From Haliotis asinina (taxonomy: Eukaryota > Mollusca > Gastropoda > Lepetellida > Haliotidae): a stretch of 64,000 nt of DNA. A program made the translations under genes and the position numbers. This document shows, piece after piece, positions 12,527 through 23,300 of the stretch (position 1 is its first letter; every line of letters starts with the position of its first letter). The DNA lies in assembly GCF_037392515.1 (NCBI RefSeq), contig NC_090287.1:12761001-12825000 (forward strand). The letters run 5' to 3'. The notes below the pieces were generated by a model. That model did no database searches. It had not been told where the DNA came from and saw only the letters and a program-made list of their open reading frames with translations.

Positions 12527-13850
12527 TACAGTTTACCCGTGACTGAACATACTGTACTATACACGCCTAGTTTCGCACGCCTCACACTTCTCTTTCAAAT
12601 CACAACAGGCAGCACATCTCGATGAAACGATCTTTGGACGTATCAGTGGCAGTCACGTAAGATGATCCGTTGTCTCAGTCAATATGTCGAGGCTTTTTAA
12701 ATTCTTGTTATAAGTCCTCGAAATATTGAAAGGGCGTATATCAGACTTCTGTGTTGTACAACATATGTGATTCGGGAAGTACGAAAGCATAGTTATATGG
12801 CTGCTCTTTAGTAGTGTTGATATGTTAGCTATACTGTAGCATATTGCCGCCTTAAGTGTGCCATGTACACCGAGAGGGTTCAACTGATTTGGCTTCTATG
12901 TGGGCTTCATTTACTTAGTTCCACATTCCTGTGGTAAAGAGATGCAAGACCAGTCGTTTTTCAAAATTGACATCTAAACAATTCTAGACCTCTAATTTCT
13001 TTCTTCGCACTTAGTGGTCAAAGTTCTAAGCCGCTCTCATTCTGTAGGACAGTATTCAATTTCAACCAACATTCCACCACTCTCGGTGTTTTACGGACTA
13101 GCAGACACTGTAGCTGTCTCGGAAAATCAACCAATCGTTATCTCAAAAAATCAACCAATCGTTATCTCGTAATGACCTTCATACAAATGTTGTGACGTCT
13201 ATAAGGTGTGATCACTGCTGTGTACTCGAACATGAACGCGAATCTGTGCTAAGAGATCATCGCTGGAAGAGTACAGAATTGAGGCAAGATGATGCGTGAT
13301 TCAACGTCATTAGTGTTAGCAAGATCGGGAACATACCATTATTCACAAGGCTTACTGGAAAATACATTAAAACTGGTTCCAGAGTTACTTTCCGAAACAA
13401 GCATAACGCAAAGAGGAGCACAGTTTACAATGAGACCAAAGTAGATGTATGAATACGTGTGTAATAAAGAGATCGTGCAACAACACAGATAACACAATGG
13501 GTCCATTATGATAATGATGATAGCAATGTGATTGGAGGATGTAATTAGCTAAGACTTGCATCAGTGCTACCAATGATCGCACAAAATTTCGCCATATTAT
13601 TGTCTTTCTGCTGAAGTAGCAAGGCACTGGAAGACATAGTTTCAAAGCAGATACACATATTCTTAACAGTTAACGCGTACCAACACAGAACAGAAAAAAA
13701 TATAGGGAAGCACTACATGGGATTTATATTTCCAGGAAAGCATTTATACTGTTCATGAGCTATAACTTATTTTTTTGCGAACATACAATACCAGAAGTAT
13801 TGCATAATTTCACTGGGAACCCAAACCCAAGCCTCTGATTGCACAGCTTT
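12527..13850. other. Intergenic sequence without recognised genes
   Basis: AT-rich; short duplicated phrase around 13120-13165 (aatcaaccaatcgttatctc twice). No coding signal found. Confidence 0.4.
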
Positions 13851-13852
13851 CA

Positions 13853-13859
13853 TGTGTGT

Positions 13860-13893
<34 letters not shown>

Positions 13894-13921
13894 GTGTGAG
13901 TGTGTCTGTGTGTGTCTGTGT
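13853..13921. repeat. (TG)n microsatellite with GAG/CTG interruptions
   Basis: Alternating tg run with single-base interruptions, directly before a family A fragment. Confidence 0.9.
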
Positions 13922-13927
13922 GAAAGA

Positions 13928-14035
13928 CAGTCCAGTGATTAACGGCATGAGCATCGATCTACGCAATTAACAACCGATGACATATGTCAACCTAGCCAGC
14001 GAGCCTAACCACCCGATCCCCGACGTAAAAAGTTA
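13928..14035 (-). mobile_element. Family A SINE fragment
   Basis: Contains gacagtccagtgattaacgg, atgagcatcgatctacgc and ccacccgatcccc; both ends are missing. Confidence 0.7.
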
Positions 14036-14269
14036 CACGAAAGATTGTCATTATTGTACAAGAGCAGTACCACCACAGCCTTGCATTTTGTACCTGCCAA
14101 TGTTGGCATTAAAAGCCAATGTGAATTCAACTCATGTCTCTCGCGGGTATTTCATAAAGCAATTTGGGAGCATAACTTCGGTCCGAAACAGCATCTACGG
14201 ACTAGGCGGCAAGACTGGCCAGTATAAGCAAACAGTGAAAAGTCCAGGCTTCATCTAGACAGCGTCACG

Positions 14270-14395
14270 CATAAGGCCTAGGTTCGATCCCCGGGCAGCA
14301 TGGGTACAATGTGTGAAGCCCATTTCTGGTGCTCCCCCAACTAGACCACCGTGATATTGCTGAAAGCGGCGTAGAACCCAACCTACCCCACTGGA
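14270..14395 (+). mobile_element. tRNA-headed SINE (family B), 5'-truncated
   Basis: Has box B (GGTTCGATCCCC), gtgaagcccatttctggtg, gtgatattgctgaaagcggc; the box A side is lost. Confidence 0.75.
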
Positions 14396-14516
14396 ATGCT
14401 CCGGTGGTTCCACAAGCGATGAGGCTGGTTTGGGGATTTTACGCGCGCTTTCCAACAAGACGTTTTGTACACGCGGTCCACTAGCGTCAACACATTTTAA
14501 AAGCGCTTCGGTTACT

Positions 14517-14718
14517 CTATATTGAACAGACTTTGTGGATAACAACTTATTTTATTACGTGAGAGCGACGTTCCGAAACAGATTCTTGTACCGTTGAATA
14601 TATCTCCTCCACTTCATGTATCACCCCTGCCTGACAGAGGTACAGGAATCCGCATCGAAACTTCGCACTCACGAAATAAAAGAAATTGTTTTTCATAAGG
14701 TCAGTTCAATATTGAACG
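14517..14718. repeat. Inverted repeat of a dispersed ~75-bp sequence
   Basis: The minus strand of 14517-14592 and the plus strand of 14640-14718 share acaggaatc(t/c)g, cgaaac(g/t)tcgc, aataaaa and a ttcaatatt end. A third copy lies at 7494-7570 on the minus strand inside a CNG intron. The unit is probably part of a repetitive element. Confidence 0.65.
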
Positions 14719-15019
14719 TTCCACCAACTTCTAAACTTGCCACTCAAACGTGTGTTACTCAATGTCGTCTGTTGCGCGCATGCAGTGACATAACGTCACG
14801 TTGCTGGAGGATAATATTGATGTACTTCCATGGACGACTCTTTCGCCGAATACCTTCCTCATGCAAGTGTCAACAATGAGACGTGACATCAAGGACAGAA
14901 ACAGTACCAGCCATTCATGGTAGGGCATCTTCGTTGACATATGGAAGTCTGTTTTGATTCATCGTCTGCTTTTCAATTTCTTCCTCACCTTCATCTACGC
15001 AATTGTCAGTGGGTGACTT

Positions 15020-15160
15020 GGCTTCTATGCCGCTTTTAGCAACATTCCAGCAATATCACGGCGGGGAACATAAGACATTTGCTTCAGACATCGTACCCAT
15101 GAGGGGAGTCTTCGGAGTCACAAGCCAACGCTATGATCACTAGGCTACCCCACCGCCCCT
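15020..15160 (-). mobile_element. tRNA-headed SINE (family B)
   Basis: Reads on the minus strand: gggcggtggggtagcctagt (box A side), then tacccatg, then the tail gtgatattgctggaatgttg. Decayed box B. Confidence 0.7.
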
Positions 15161-15837
15161 ACACAATTGTGATATCAGTCGATATTTACATTTCCAAGTG
15201 AGTAGTTACACGACCCCTCTTTTACAGCATGTCAATATGCCTCATGTTAGCATATATGGGCTTTCTTCTTATTTTTATTTTGAAGCACCGATCATATAAA
15301 CGGTGATGTCAGAGAAATATCTGCACGATGTAGAGCCCTACGAGGGAAAATGACAAGCACCAATCTGGTACTCGTTGATCATGAACCACAATCAAGGCAA
15401 ATCTGATGTATTTATACCTTGTGAATTTTGTGAAGAGATCAACATTTTCTGCATGGTTTACTGGATGCCTCATCGTTTATTTTCAGTTTTCCCTCCCATC
15501 ACTGCTGGGGTGTGTGGATAATTCTGTGTGGTGAAGATTGAGCATAGAGCTGAAGTTCTTCAGCACCCAGTTGTGATATGAAGTGACCAATGGGATCGAG
15601 TGGTCAGGCATGCTGACTTGACATGCCTTTGTATGCCATGTTGCAGAGATGAATATACATGACATCAAGGACTGATGTCTGGTACACACTTAAGTATTAC
15701 CAGACCTGTGGCAGCACATCAATGCCGCTGTCTAAGATATTTTTAACACCCATGGTTGTTTTTTTATTGTTGTTTTTCTTTTCTTTGTTTTATTCCACAC
15801 ACCTATTCCACCTATATGACAGTGCTGTGTATATAAC
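15161..15837. other. Intergenic, with a short family A scrap
   Basis: Around 15585-15635 agtgaccaatgggatcgagt and ggtcaggcatgctgacttg match the family A middle (tail orientation plus). Otherwise nothing recognised. Confidence 0.4.
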
Positions 15838-15930
15838 AGAGCCTAGACCAGACAATCCAGTGATCAACTGCAAGAGCATTAGTCTAAGCAGTTGGGATAC
15901 AATGGCATGTGTCAACCAAGTCACTTAACC
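15838..15930 (-). mobile_element. Family A SINE fragment
   Basis: Core gaccagacaatccagtgatc and catgtgtcaaccaagtcact are present; both ends are truncated. Confidence 0.7.
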
Positions 15931-16169
15931 TGAACGCTGAATTTGAAGTTATGACCAAAGCTGGATATAGTTGAACAAGCATTGTCACTAAGGTGACATA
16001 ATCCCCCGCCGCATATTATCAAATCAAACCTAAAAAGAAATTAAAGTGAAGGTCGTAGTTTAAGATGAAGTAAAATGTCAACAAAAGCATTACTCTCAAA
16101 CTCTCCTGATATGTTGCTCAGTAGTTCTTCAAACACGAAAATATTTTGAAGTCACAGACCTTGACAAGT

Positions 16170-16815
16170 GTATGAAGCACCTGAAAAACACAGTCGCCCT
16201 GACCTTGAAAGTTAACTGAAGGTCACCAAAATCAACTGGGCCCTGACCCTTCCCTAGATAAAGCATGGTGTTGAATATGAAGACAATCAACTAAACGGTT
16301 CTTGAGATATCGCGCTGAAAAGGTAAAACGCTTAAGTCCCCTTGTGATCTTGAGATGAAGGTCAAGGTCACCAAACCTCACTGCGACCTTTCATTTACTG
16401 TGATAAACCTAGATACCAAATACGAAAAGAATGTAGTCAACGGTTCTTAAGACATTCCAATCCGTATGTACGTACATACGGACGACCTTGAAATGTAACT
16501 GAAGGTGAGCACCTTCCCTCGCTAAAGCTTGTCCTTGAATGTGAAGAGAATACAGTGAACAGTTCTTGAGATATCTCGCTGACACGCTTAACATGTAGCT
16601 TACATGCTTAAATCTTCAAAGTGTCTCCGTTGAAAACTAACTGAAGGTCAACGAAATCAACTTGGCCCTGCACCTTCCTAGAAAAAGGCTGGTGTTGAAT
16701 ATGAAGAAACTCAAGTGAAAGGTTCTTGAGATATTTCGCTGAAAAGGCAAAACGCTAAAGTCCCCATGTGACCTTGAGATGAACGTCAAGGTCACCAACT
16801 AATTTTGAAGTAAGT
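16170..16815. repeat. Diverged tandem repeat with 'aaggtcaaggtcacc' units
   Basis: Three to four degenerate copies of a roughly 150-200 bp unit: gaccttgaaa, aactgaaggtcacc, gtgttgaatatgaag, ggttcttgagatatc, cgctgaaaaggt. A perfect 20-bp palindrome (ccgtatgtac and its complement) lies at 16462-16481 inside it. No coding sense found. Confidence 0.7.
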
Positions 16816-16830
16816 TTAAGTTGATGTGTG

Positions 16831-17556
16831 CGTGAGTGAGTTTGAGTGAGTTTAGTTTTGCTCTGCACTCAGCAATATTCCAGCTATATGGCAGCGATCT
16901 GCAAATAATCGAGTCTGGACCAGCGTTCGAAATAATTGCCAGTCTGGAGGCCCAACGCACGTTGCTATTGCATTGGGCTGGCAGTTCCAAATAATTGCAG
17001 GTGCTTGTGGCCTTCAGTAAATTATCTGTCTTTATTAAAGAAATGATAGCTTTCCATTGTTTTTACACTTTATTTACATTCGGGAACAATCCATGATAAA
17101 TCATGTCATGATAACTTACTGTTTCACTTTCTGGTATTTCAGCACTTTTAACAAAAAAATGTCTCTCTGTGCTATAGGGTTTGCTGACTGACTTTGTAGA
17201 AACAGAGTGAAACTGTGTACAGAGTAGTCTAATTTGTTTTTATTGGCCTGACTTTAACAAAATGGGCCTGCAGATTTCATTCAGGGCCTGCAGATTTTAA
17301 AGTCTGCAGGCAACAACAGGCCCTAGTCGTCAACTGGCAGATTGAAGTATCGCAAACACTGGCCTGGACCAGACAATCCAGTGATCAACAGCATGAGCAT
17401 TGAAATGAGCAGTTGGGAACTAATGACATTTGTCAACAAGTCAGCAAGCCTGACTGCCCGATCCCGTAAGTCGCATCTAACAACAAGCATAGTCACCTTT
17501 CATGGCAAGCATGGGCTGATGAAGGCCTATTCTACCTCAGACCCTCACAGGTCAAT
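16831..17556 (-). mobile_element. Family A SINE split by a nested hAT-like insertion
   Basis: The two parts, 16831-16920 and 17370-17556, are contiguous in the family consensus (…gtctggac|cagacaatccag…). The 441 bp between them is a separate element. Confidence 0.85.
16921..17361. mobile_element. Non-autonomous hAT-like element (441 bp) with 8-bp target-site duplication
   Basis: Begins CAGCGTTCGAAATA and ends in the imperfect complement (…CGCAAACACTG; reverse complement CAGTGTTTGCGATA). It is flanked by GTCTGGAC (16913-16920) and GCCTGGAC (17362-17369), an 8-bp duplication with one mismatch. CAG…CTG ends with 8-bp duplications are characteristic of hAT transposons. There is no transposase. 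A local 9-bp hairpin (gcctgcaga) lies near 17287-17312. Confidence 0.8.
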
Positions 17557-18158
17557 TCAAGTTGGTGTTTCTCTGGGTTTTTTCGCATCCTAATTCTGAT
17601 ATGATACAAGTGTTGAGTTGTGAACATACAGAAAAAGACAACTGAAAAAAGCCAAGAACATGCATAAAGTGTATATATACACTTTACAATACATACCTAT
17701 GCATGACTGGTGTGTATACATGGAACCATATCAAACTGTTTGGAAGCATGTTGGTCATTTATATAACAGATCAATTTTACCAGACTTCGCAACATATGGA
17801 TCAAGACTTAGTCTATTGAAGAGGTTGAATATTCCAGGCAGACCTCCATCAAATAGCTGGAAGTGGAATACTTCTGAATGTGGCAATAAACAAACAAAAT
17901 GGCTGATGAGTATAGAAAAACAGTAAATAGACATGATAGAGGCAAGTGAAAGCATAGCTTTAAAAACAGTTCAAGCTTTGTATCCAGTGGAGATGGACAC
18001 ATGGCAGAAAAACTCTTTGGTCCGTTTGCCTTGACCCATTGTCCCTACATGCATGATCAGTGACTTTCAAAACAATTAGCTGGTTACTGATGTATGGATG
18101 GGGGTACATGGTAACATACCCCGCAGATTAATAACTATTAGTAAAGTGTTAAACATTT
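17557..18158. other. Intergenic / distal 3' flank of GLRX5
   Basis: AT-rich. An 88-codon ORF at 17660-17926 has no recognised domain and is judged chance. Confidence 0.4.
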
Positions 18159-18164
18159 TTTATT
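18159..18164 (-). promoter_or_regulatory. Candidate polyadenylation signal for GLRX5
   Basis: AATAAA read on the minus strand, about 215 bp past the GLRX5 stop codon. This is a plausible 3' UTR length. No transcript evidence is available here. Confidence 0.4.
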
Positions 18165-18376
18165 AGCAAATCCTTTTCCTAAGACAACTAAAACAATTGT
18201 TCAGATCCATCCAAAAACATTTTTGTTAATAATGCACAACAATGAACAATATGATGGAGAACAGATATCTGAATATTCATGACTCAGTCTTCAACCTGGG
18301 TACAGCATTATATATTTTAGACAATATCAATATGTTTTCTACACTCTTGGCCACATTGTACCAACACACATTAGCA

Positions 18377-20031
18377 CTAGGCTTGCTTGTCCGGATGGTC
18401 AAGAAGTTGTGATCTTATTCCAATTTTTTGTAATTCCTCAATAAGTTCTCCATTTTTATGCATGTCCAGTAGAATATCACAGCCTCCAATGAACTCTCCA
18501 TTCAAATACACCTGGGGTATAGTTGGCCAGTTACTGAAATCCTTCACACCTGAAACAACAATTTGTAAAGCTGTGTTATCATAAACACTACAGGCTAATA
18601 TGACAAGAAGTTGGTTATTGAAACACACATATCACATCATTTTCAAAAACATAAGGTATCTCTGTGCCTTATTAATCATCTCAATATATGCAATACAACC
18701 CAGACATCTCTGAGAGGCATTTAGAAGTTAGAGCAGCAAGGAAAGAGAACAATATATTAGCTATACCACTGGCTCCCACTAATTTATTGGATTTGGCTAA
18801 TTACCCTGGAATATTTTCTTTATTCGTATACTACAGAAAAACTATTGAATCTTTTCCAATTATTTCTTCTGATATGTTTAGACAACATATTAAAGTAAAT
18901 AATATCCAAAAATGGTGTTTGATGTTTGTTTAGTTAATTAGTGACAGCGAGGTGAATGTCAGCTTTGTCAGTCTGTCAAACTTATATGGATGAAACTTTT
19001 TATTTGCAGCGAGAACGTTTTGGTGTAGGTTGCAGTGATAACAGTGAGTGAATGAGTTTAGTTTTATGCCACACTCAGCAATATTCCAGCTATATGGTGG
19101 CGGTCCGTAAATAATTGAGTCTGGACCAGACAATCCAGAGATCAACAACATGAGCATCGATCTGTGCAATTGGGAACCGATGACGTGTCAACCAAGTCAG
19201 CAAGCCTGACCACCCGATCCCATTAGTCGCCTCTTACAACAAGCATAGTCACCTTTTATGGCAAGCATTCGTTGCTGAAGGCCTATTCTACCCCGGGATC
19301 GTCATGCATATTGTATTTGCAAACTTCTGAAACTCAGCTCAGGTTACATGCATTATAAAAACTAATGAAATGATGGCTAAGGGAAGAACATTTTCCTTGC
19401 TTTGTCGGTATGAGTTCCACCCATACACTGCCTGATCAAAAAACAAAAGTACCAACTGACATGCATACCTCACCCTAAAGAAACATTCAATAAGCTTACA
19501 ATTATTGTATACAAAACAATAAATCAACTTATTTCAGTGTTGGAATATTACACTGGGGAAGGAGGAAATTTAACATTGTCATATGTATTTGCCACTGACA
19601 TTTTATAAAATTCCAAAGTTCAAGGCTAGGGTCAGGGTTAGACACCCTTTTACGATCCTTAGGGTCAGGGCTTGGTGTTTAGATGCCCTTTCCGATCTTC
19701 AGGGAGAGCTAATGTAATGAATCTGATAAAGTGCGCCCGGTAAAGTGCAGTACTCCCAAGTTCTACCTTGTCTGAGATCTTCGTCAGCGAGTACATTGTG
19801 TGCGTCGTAATTATCAACGCCGTGGAAGTTGAGGATTTGGACGACAGCATTGCTAAATCCGCATCTTGGTGCATCAGGTGTGCCCTTCATGAACACCACC
19901 ACTTTGTTGTTTTGCACCAGTTTTTCAAGATTCTCCTTACTCCCGGCACCTGATGCGTATCTAGCTGCTGCCAAGCGGCAAAATGTATTGTGAGCTGTTG
20001 ACAAGACTGACTTGGACAGCAATCGATTCAT
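18377..20031 (-). CDS. GLRX5: Monothiol glutaredoxin-5, mitochondrial (CGFS-type)
   Basis: Two exons on the minus strand: 20031-19767 (start ATG at 20031-20029) and 18549-18377 (stop TAG). They join in phase into 145 residues, close to vertebrate GLRX5. Residues 1-30 ([10 protein letters not shown], then Arg/Ala-rich) look like a mitochondrial targeting peptide. The glutaredoxin fold follows with [10 protein letters not shown], the CGFS active site at 57-60 and the glutathione-binding [16 protein letters not shown] near 98-113. The family transfers [2Fe-2S] clusters from the ISCU scaffold in mitochondria. The frame is open upstream to 20094 but reaches no ATG there, so 20031 is chosen; it has A at -3. 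The 1.2-kb intron contains a SINE. The gene is divergent from the ankyrin-GH20 gene. Confidence 0.95.
18550..19766. other. GLRX5 intron
   Basis: Contains a family A SINE at 19043-19305 and a short dispersed block at about 18709-18760 (gagaggcatttagaagttag) that recurs at 51659. The 81-codon ORF at 18688-18933 is not recognised. Confidence 0.5.
19043..19305 (-). mobile_element. Family A SINE-like element, near full length, inside the GLRX5 intron
   Basis: All blocks of the family are present, from gagtttagttttatgccac to ggcctattctaccccgggat. Its tail end points the same way as GLRX5 transcription. Confidence 0.8.
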
Positions 20032-20392
20032 CCTTAGCTGTCTGTAAGACGCAAATAAAGTAACAAATTCAAGGGGAAAACGTGAGCCTTGCAACCACTT
20101 CCGGGAAGTATAAACAACGAAAAAGAGTTTTAATGTTTGGATTTTAAAGCATGTGTTTTATATCGTCATGGCATACAACATTATCTATATGAGAAATGAA
20201 TAACTTTTTATGAGCCGGGTAAAGAATATCACGACATATTGCAAATACATATTAAACATATTACTACGCGTATCCAATACGCATGTCTGAAAAGCTTACT
20301 TCCTCTAAGTTGCTTCCGCTTTTGTGGCAGTCACGGTTGAGGGCCGAAATAAAGTTGTGTGGCATGAATTAATTCGATCTTCAAACACAAGG
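20032..20392. promoter_or_regulatory. Probable bidirectional promoter between GLRX5 and the ankyrin-GH20 gene
   Basis: Only 361 bp separate the two divergent start codons, so both 5' UTRs and core promoters must fit here unless there are upstream noncoding exons. No convincing TATA box is seen. At 20097-20109 lies ACTTCCGGGAAGT, a near-palindromic ETS-family core, and ACTTCCT occurs again near 20298. ETS/GABP sites are typical of TATA-less bidirectional promoters of housekeeping mitochondrial genes in vertebrates; use here is inference. Confidence 0.5.
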
Positions 20393-23300
20393 ATGTCTAC
20401 AGTAGCTGATATGCTCGAACAGCTGAAGACAGCTATCGACTCCAACAGGACTGACGTCATTTGCACAGTCATATCAACGTGGAAAAAAAGTAAAAGTTTG
20501 GCAAAGTTTTTCTGTCATTCGCCGGCTTGTCAATAATCATTCGGATTACTGGTGTTAGTGACACATGAATACGTCTTCAAACTTTTAACGTTTGATAAAT
20601 AACTACGAAGATCTTAACTTGATAAAGATATTGAAGTGTCATCTTTGAAGCTAAATGCTAATGATCAATTGCTATGACAATCTGTTGAGTTTGCGGCTCT
20701 GAGCTACTGTTGATTCAGCTTACGTTGATAACACCTGACGGATCATAACTGTTGGCGGTAGAATTTATATGTTAGTGGCGATTTATTTTGCCGCAGCGAA
20801 AAAGTTCCATCCCAAACAGCTGCAATCTTGTCTTTTTATCCCCAGCTACCATGAACCATATAGCAATATCAACTTACGAAAAAGAGTGGCCTTAAGAGTA
20901 TGCTGAGCAATCTTTCCATGCACTTTTGCGTCTGTGTTCAAGGTCTTGTGAAAACAAACAGAAACAAACTTACTGCAATTATGTCCAATTTCCAGTGGGA
21001 TTATTGAAATGATGTTTTCCTGAATTAGTAATGTTGTAATACAGATTGGGGTAATATGCTTTGGCATTTGCTGCAAATGTGTGTCTGAAGTACAGCCTCC
21101 TAAGTTGTGTAATATCCCATTATGTTCATTATACATGTATTTATAGACCCATCAGATGAAGACTTGCTGCAGCATGTTCTGAATGAGCCTCAACTGGAGA
21201 GTGGCACCTTACTTCACTACGCTACAAAGGTAATCCACTATAGGTATTAGGATATCCACTATCCTTTGTCTAAACTGCTTTGTCTTACCGCTTATTACAA
21301 GTTATGGGAGCACTTTTAGAATTTCTCGTGAGGACGTTCTCAGCCGTACGTCACATGTCAGTGAGACAGGCAACCAGTTTGTGAGAACCCGTCCGACGCG
21401 AACCCAGCGACCTTCAGATTGTTAGCCCGACAGCTAACCGGCTGAGCTATGCCCACATTGTTGCACAATGTGCAAATTTAGCTAGTCAAATTGGTTGCGG
21501 ACAATTACAAAGGTTACAGGTAGACTTGGTGTCTCGGACTTTCGATCTACTCATGGTTTCCAAATGGCCCTGATATCATTTGGCACAATCATACTATTCC
21601 GTAATTTACAAGATAACATGTTGTGTGGCATGAGCTGATATGGTTCGAACTGAAAACGGTTGTTGACGTCAGACGTCGATTTCACAGTGGATGCATAATT
21701 GACGTGCTTGTATTAAAATCACTGTGTGCTTTGGTGACAGAAAAGTGTTGTACGGAACACAGTAAGGATAATGTGGATCGTGCTAAGGTATGAGTGAGAC
21801 ATGGGCATGTCTAGTGACATCATGAGGGTGAGTTAGACTTTGAATCATTATTGAAAATATGTAGATCTAGAGGTGAAAGTTGGAGTGCAAGTTTGAGGCC
21901 GATTTCCATTAGCCCAAAATTTCTACATTAACACATTTCACTGTTTATTTAACTTGTTAACAAAGTATTAAAAATGGAAATGGAAATGGAAAAGGAAAAC
22001 GATTGGTAGTTACTTATGTATCTACCTTCTATATTGGATTAGGTCCCTTACCCTAACCCTAAACCCTAACCCTAACAATAAACCCTTGAAATAATTCTAA
22101 TAAATGGAATACGTTGACCGAACTGGCACAAAAATAATTACGAATAAACTCCATTTCAGTGTAATGGTGCAAATTACTGAATGACCAAGATATATATTTA
22201 TATTTGTTTACATTTATAGTTCATTTGATCCAAATAGTTCTGTTTGAAACCGAAATATAAAATATATTTAGATTATTTAAATTGACCAAAACTGCAAATA
22301 ATAGAATATGGCTAAATGTGACCAATATAAGTCATACTTTCTACATTTAGAAAATACAAAATGTATAAATACACAAAATATACCACCTCAGCACCTCTTA
22401 ATACAAAGAAGTTTGAGCATATTAGTCAAAAACGAAAAAATATTTAAAACTGGTGCTTGCGAAAAATTGCGCATCCGCCGGTGAACTACTATTGGAAACT
22501 CGCAACATCGTTGGGTTTCTGTAATGACATGGCTGGTAGAGATGAAACATCAGTGAGCACGGCTTATACGCACTTGCTGAGCTTGTTGCTATGCCGGCAT
22601 CATAGGGCATGGTTTCAAGAACGTTCTTTTGAACAAAATCACCTGCAATTACGTAAAATAGTATTATGATGTGTCTTTAAAGTTTGTGGTGCTGTATTCT
22701 AATGGTAGGCCTACAAGCCATACCATGGTTTTACATCTCAGTTCATGTGCTGTTCACAGAATCTGTTCTGATCAGAATCCCAGCCATGTAGCTCAAAAAT
22801 TTTATGGACACTACTTTAGCAATGTTTGAGGTGTTTGGTTGAGATGGTTGACTCTTGTTCCCCAGGCAAACAAAGCTGACATAGTCCGTGCGCTGCTGTC
22901 AAACGGGGCGGACCCCGGCGTACAGAACAGTGAAGGCAAACTGCCACTGGATCTTGCTAATGACCAAATAAAGTTGGTGTACAATGAAGAGCTTCTACAG
23001 TCAACAGCTCAGTCAAAGTAAGTCACCCAAACCATGGCGTGCCAGTCATTTACTAGAGCATTGTTCCAAAGTGCCATCTCACAGATGATGCTGTCCTGCG
23101 TTGATTTTAAAATAAACCAGTAATATTTGTGATTGGTAGTGCTAAGACAGAACTTTAAAATGAACTACAGGTCTGTGTGAGAGTCCTGGGACTCTTCATA
23201 TTAGATGTTTGGAATCACTGTCATTAGAGAAGAGGTCTTATGGTCACAACAGTAAAACAAATGTATGATGTATGTGTGTTACCATTTGGTTAATTCTGAT

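Noticed and set aside
17660..17926. 88-codon ORF near the GLRX5 3' end
   Set aside because: No recognisable domain, no splice context, AT-rich composition like the surrounding noncoding DNA.
18688..18933. 81-codon ORF in the GLRX5 intron
   Set aside because: No recognised family, and its start lies in a dispersed repeat block.
19768..20094. Longer GLRX5 N-terminus from 20094
   Set aside because: The codon at 20094 is TTG, not ATG; the first ATG is at 20031 with a good context.
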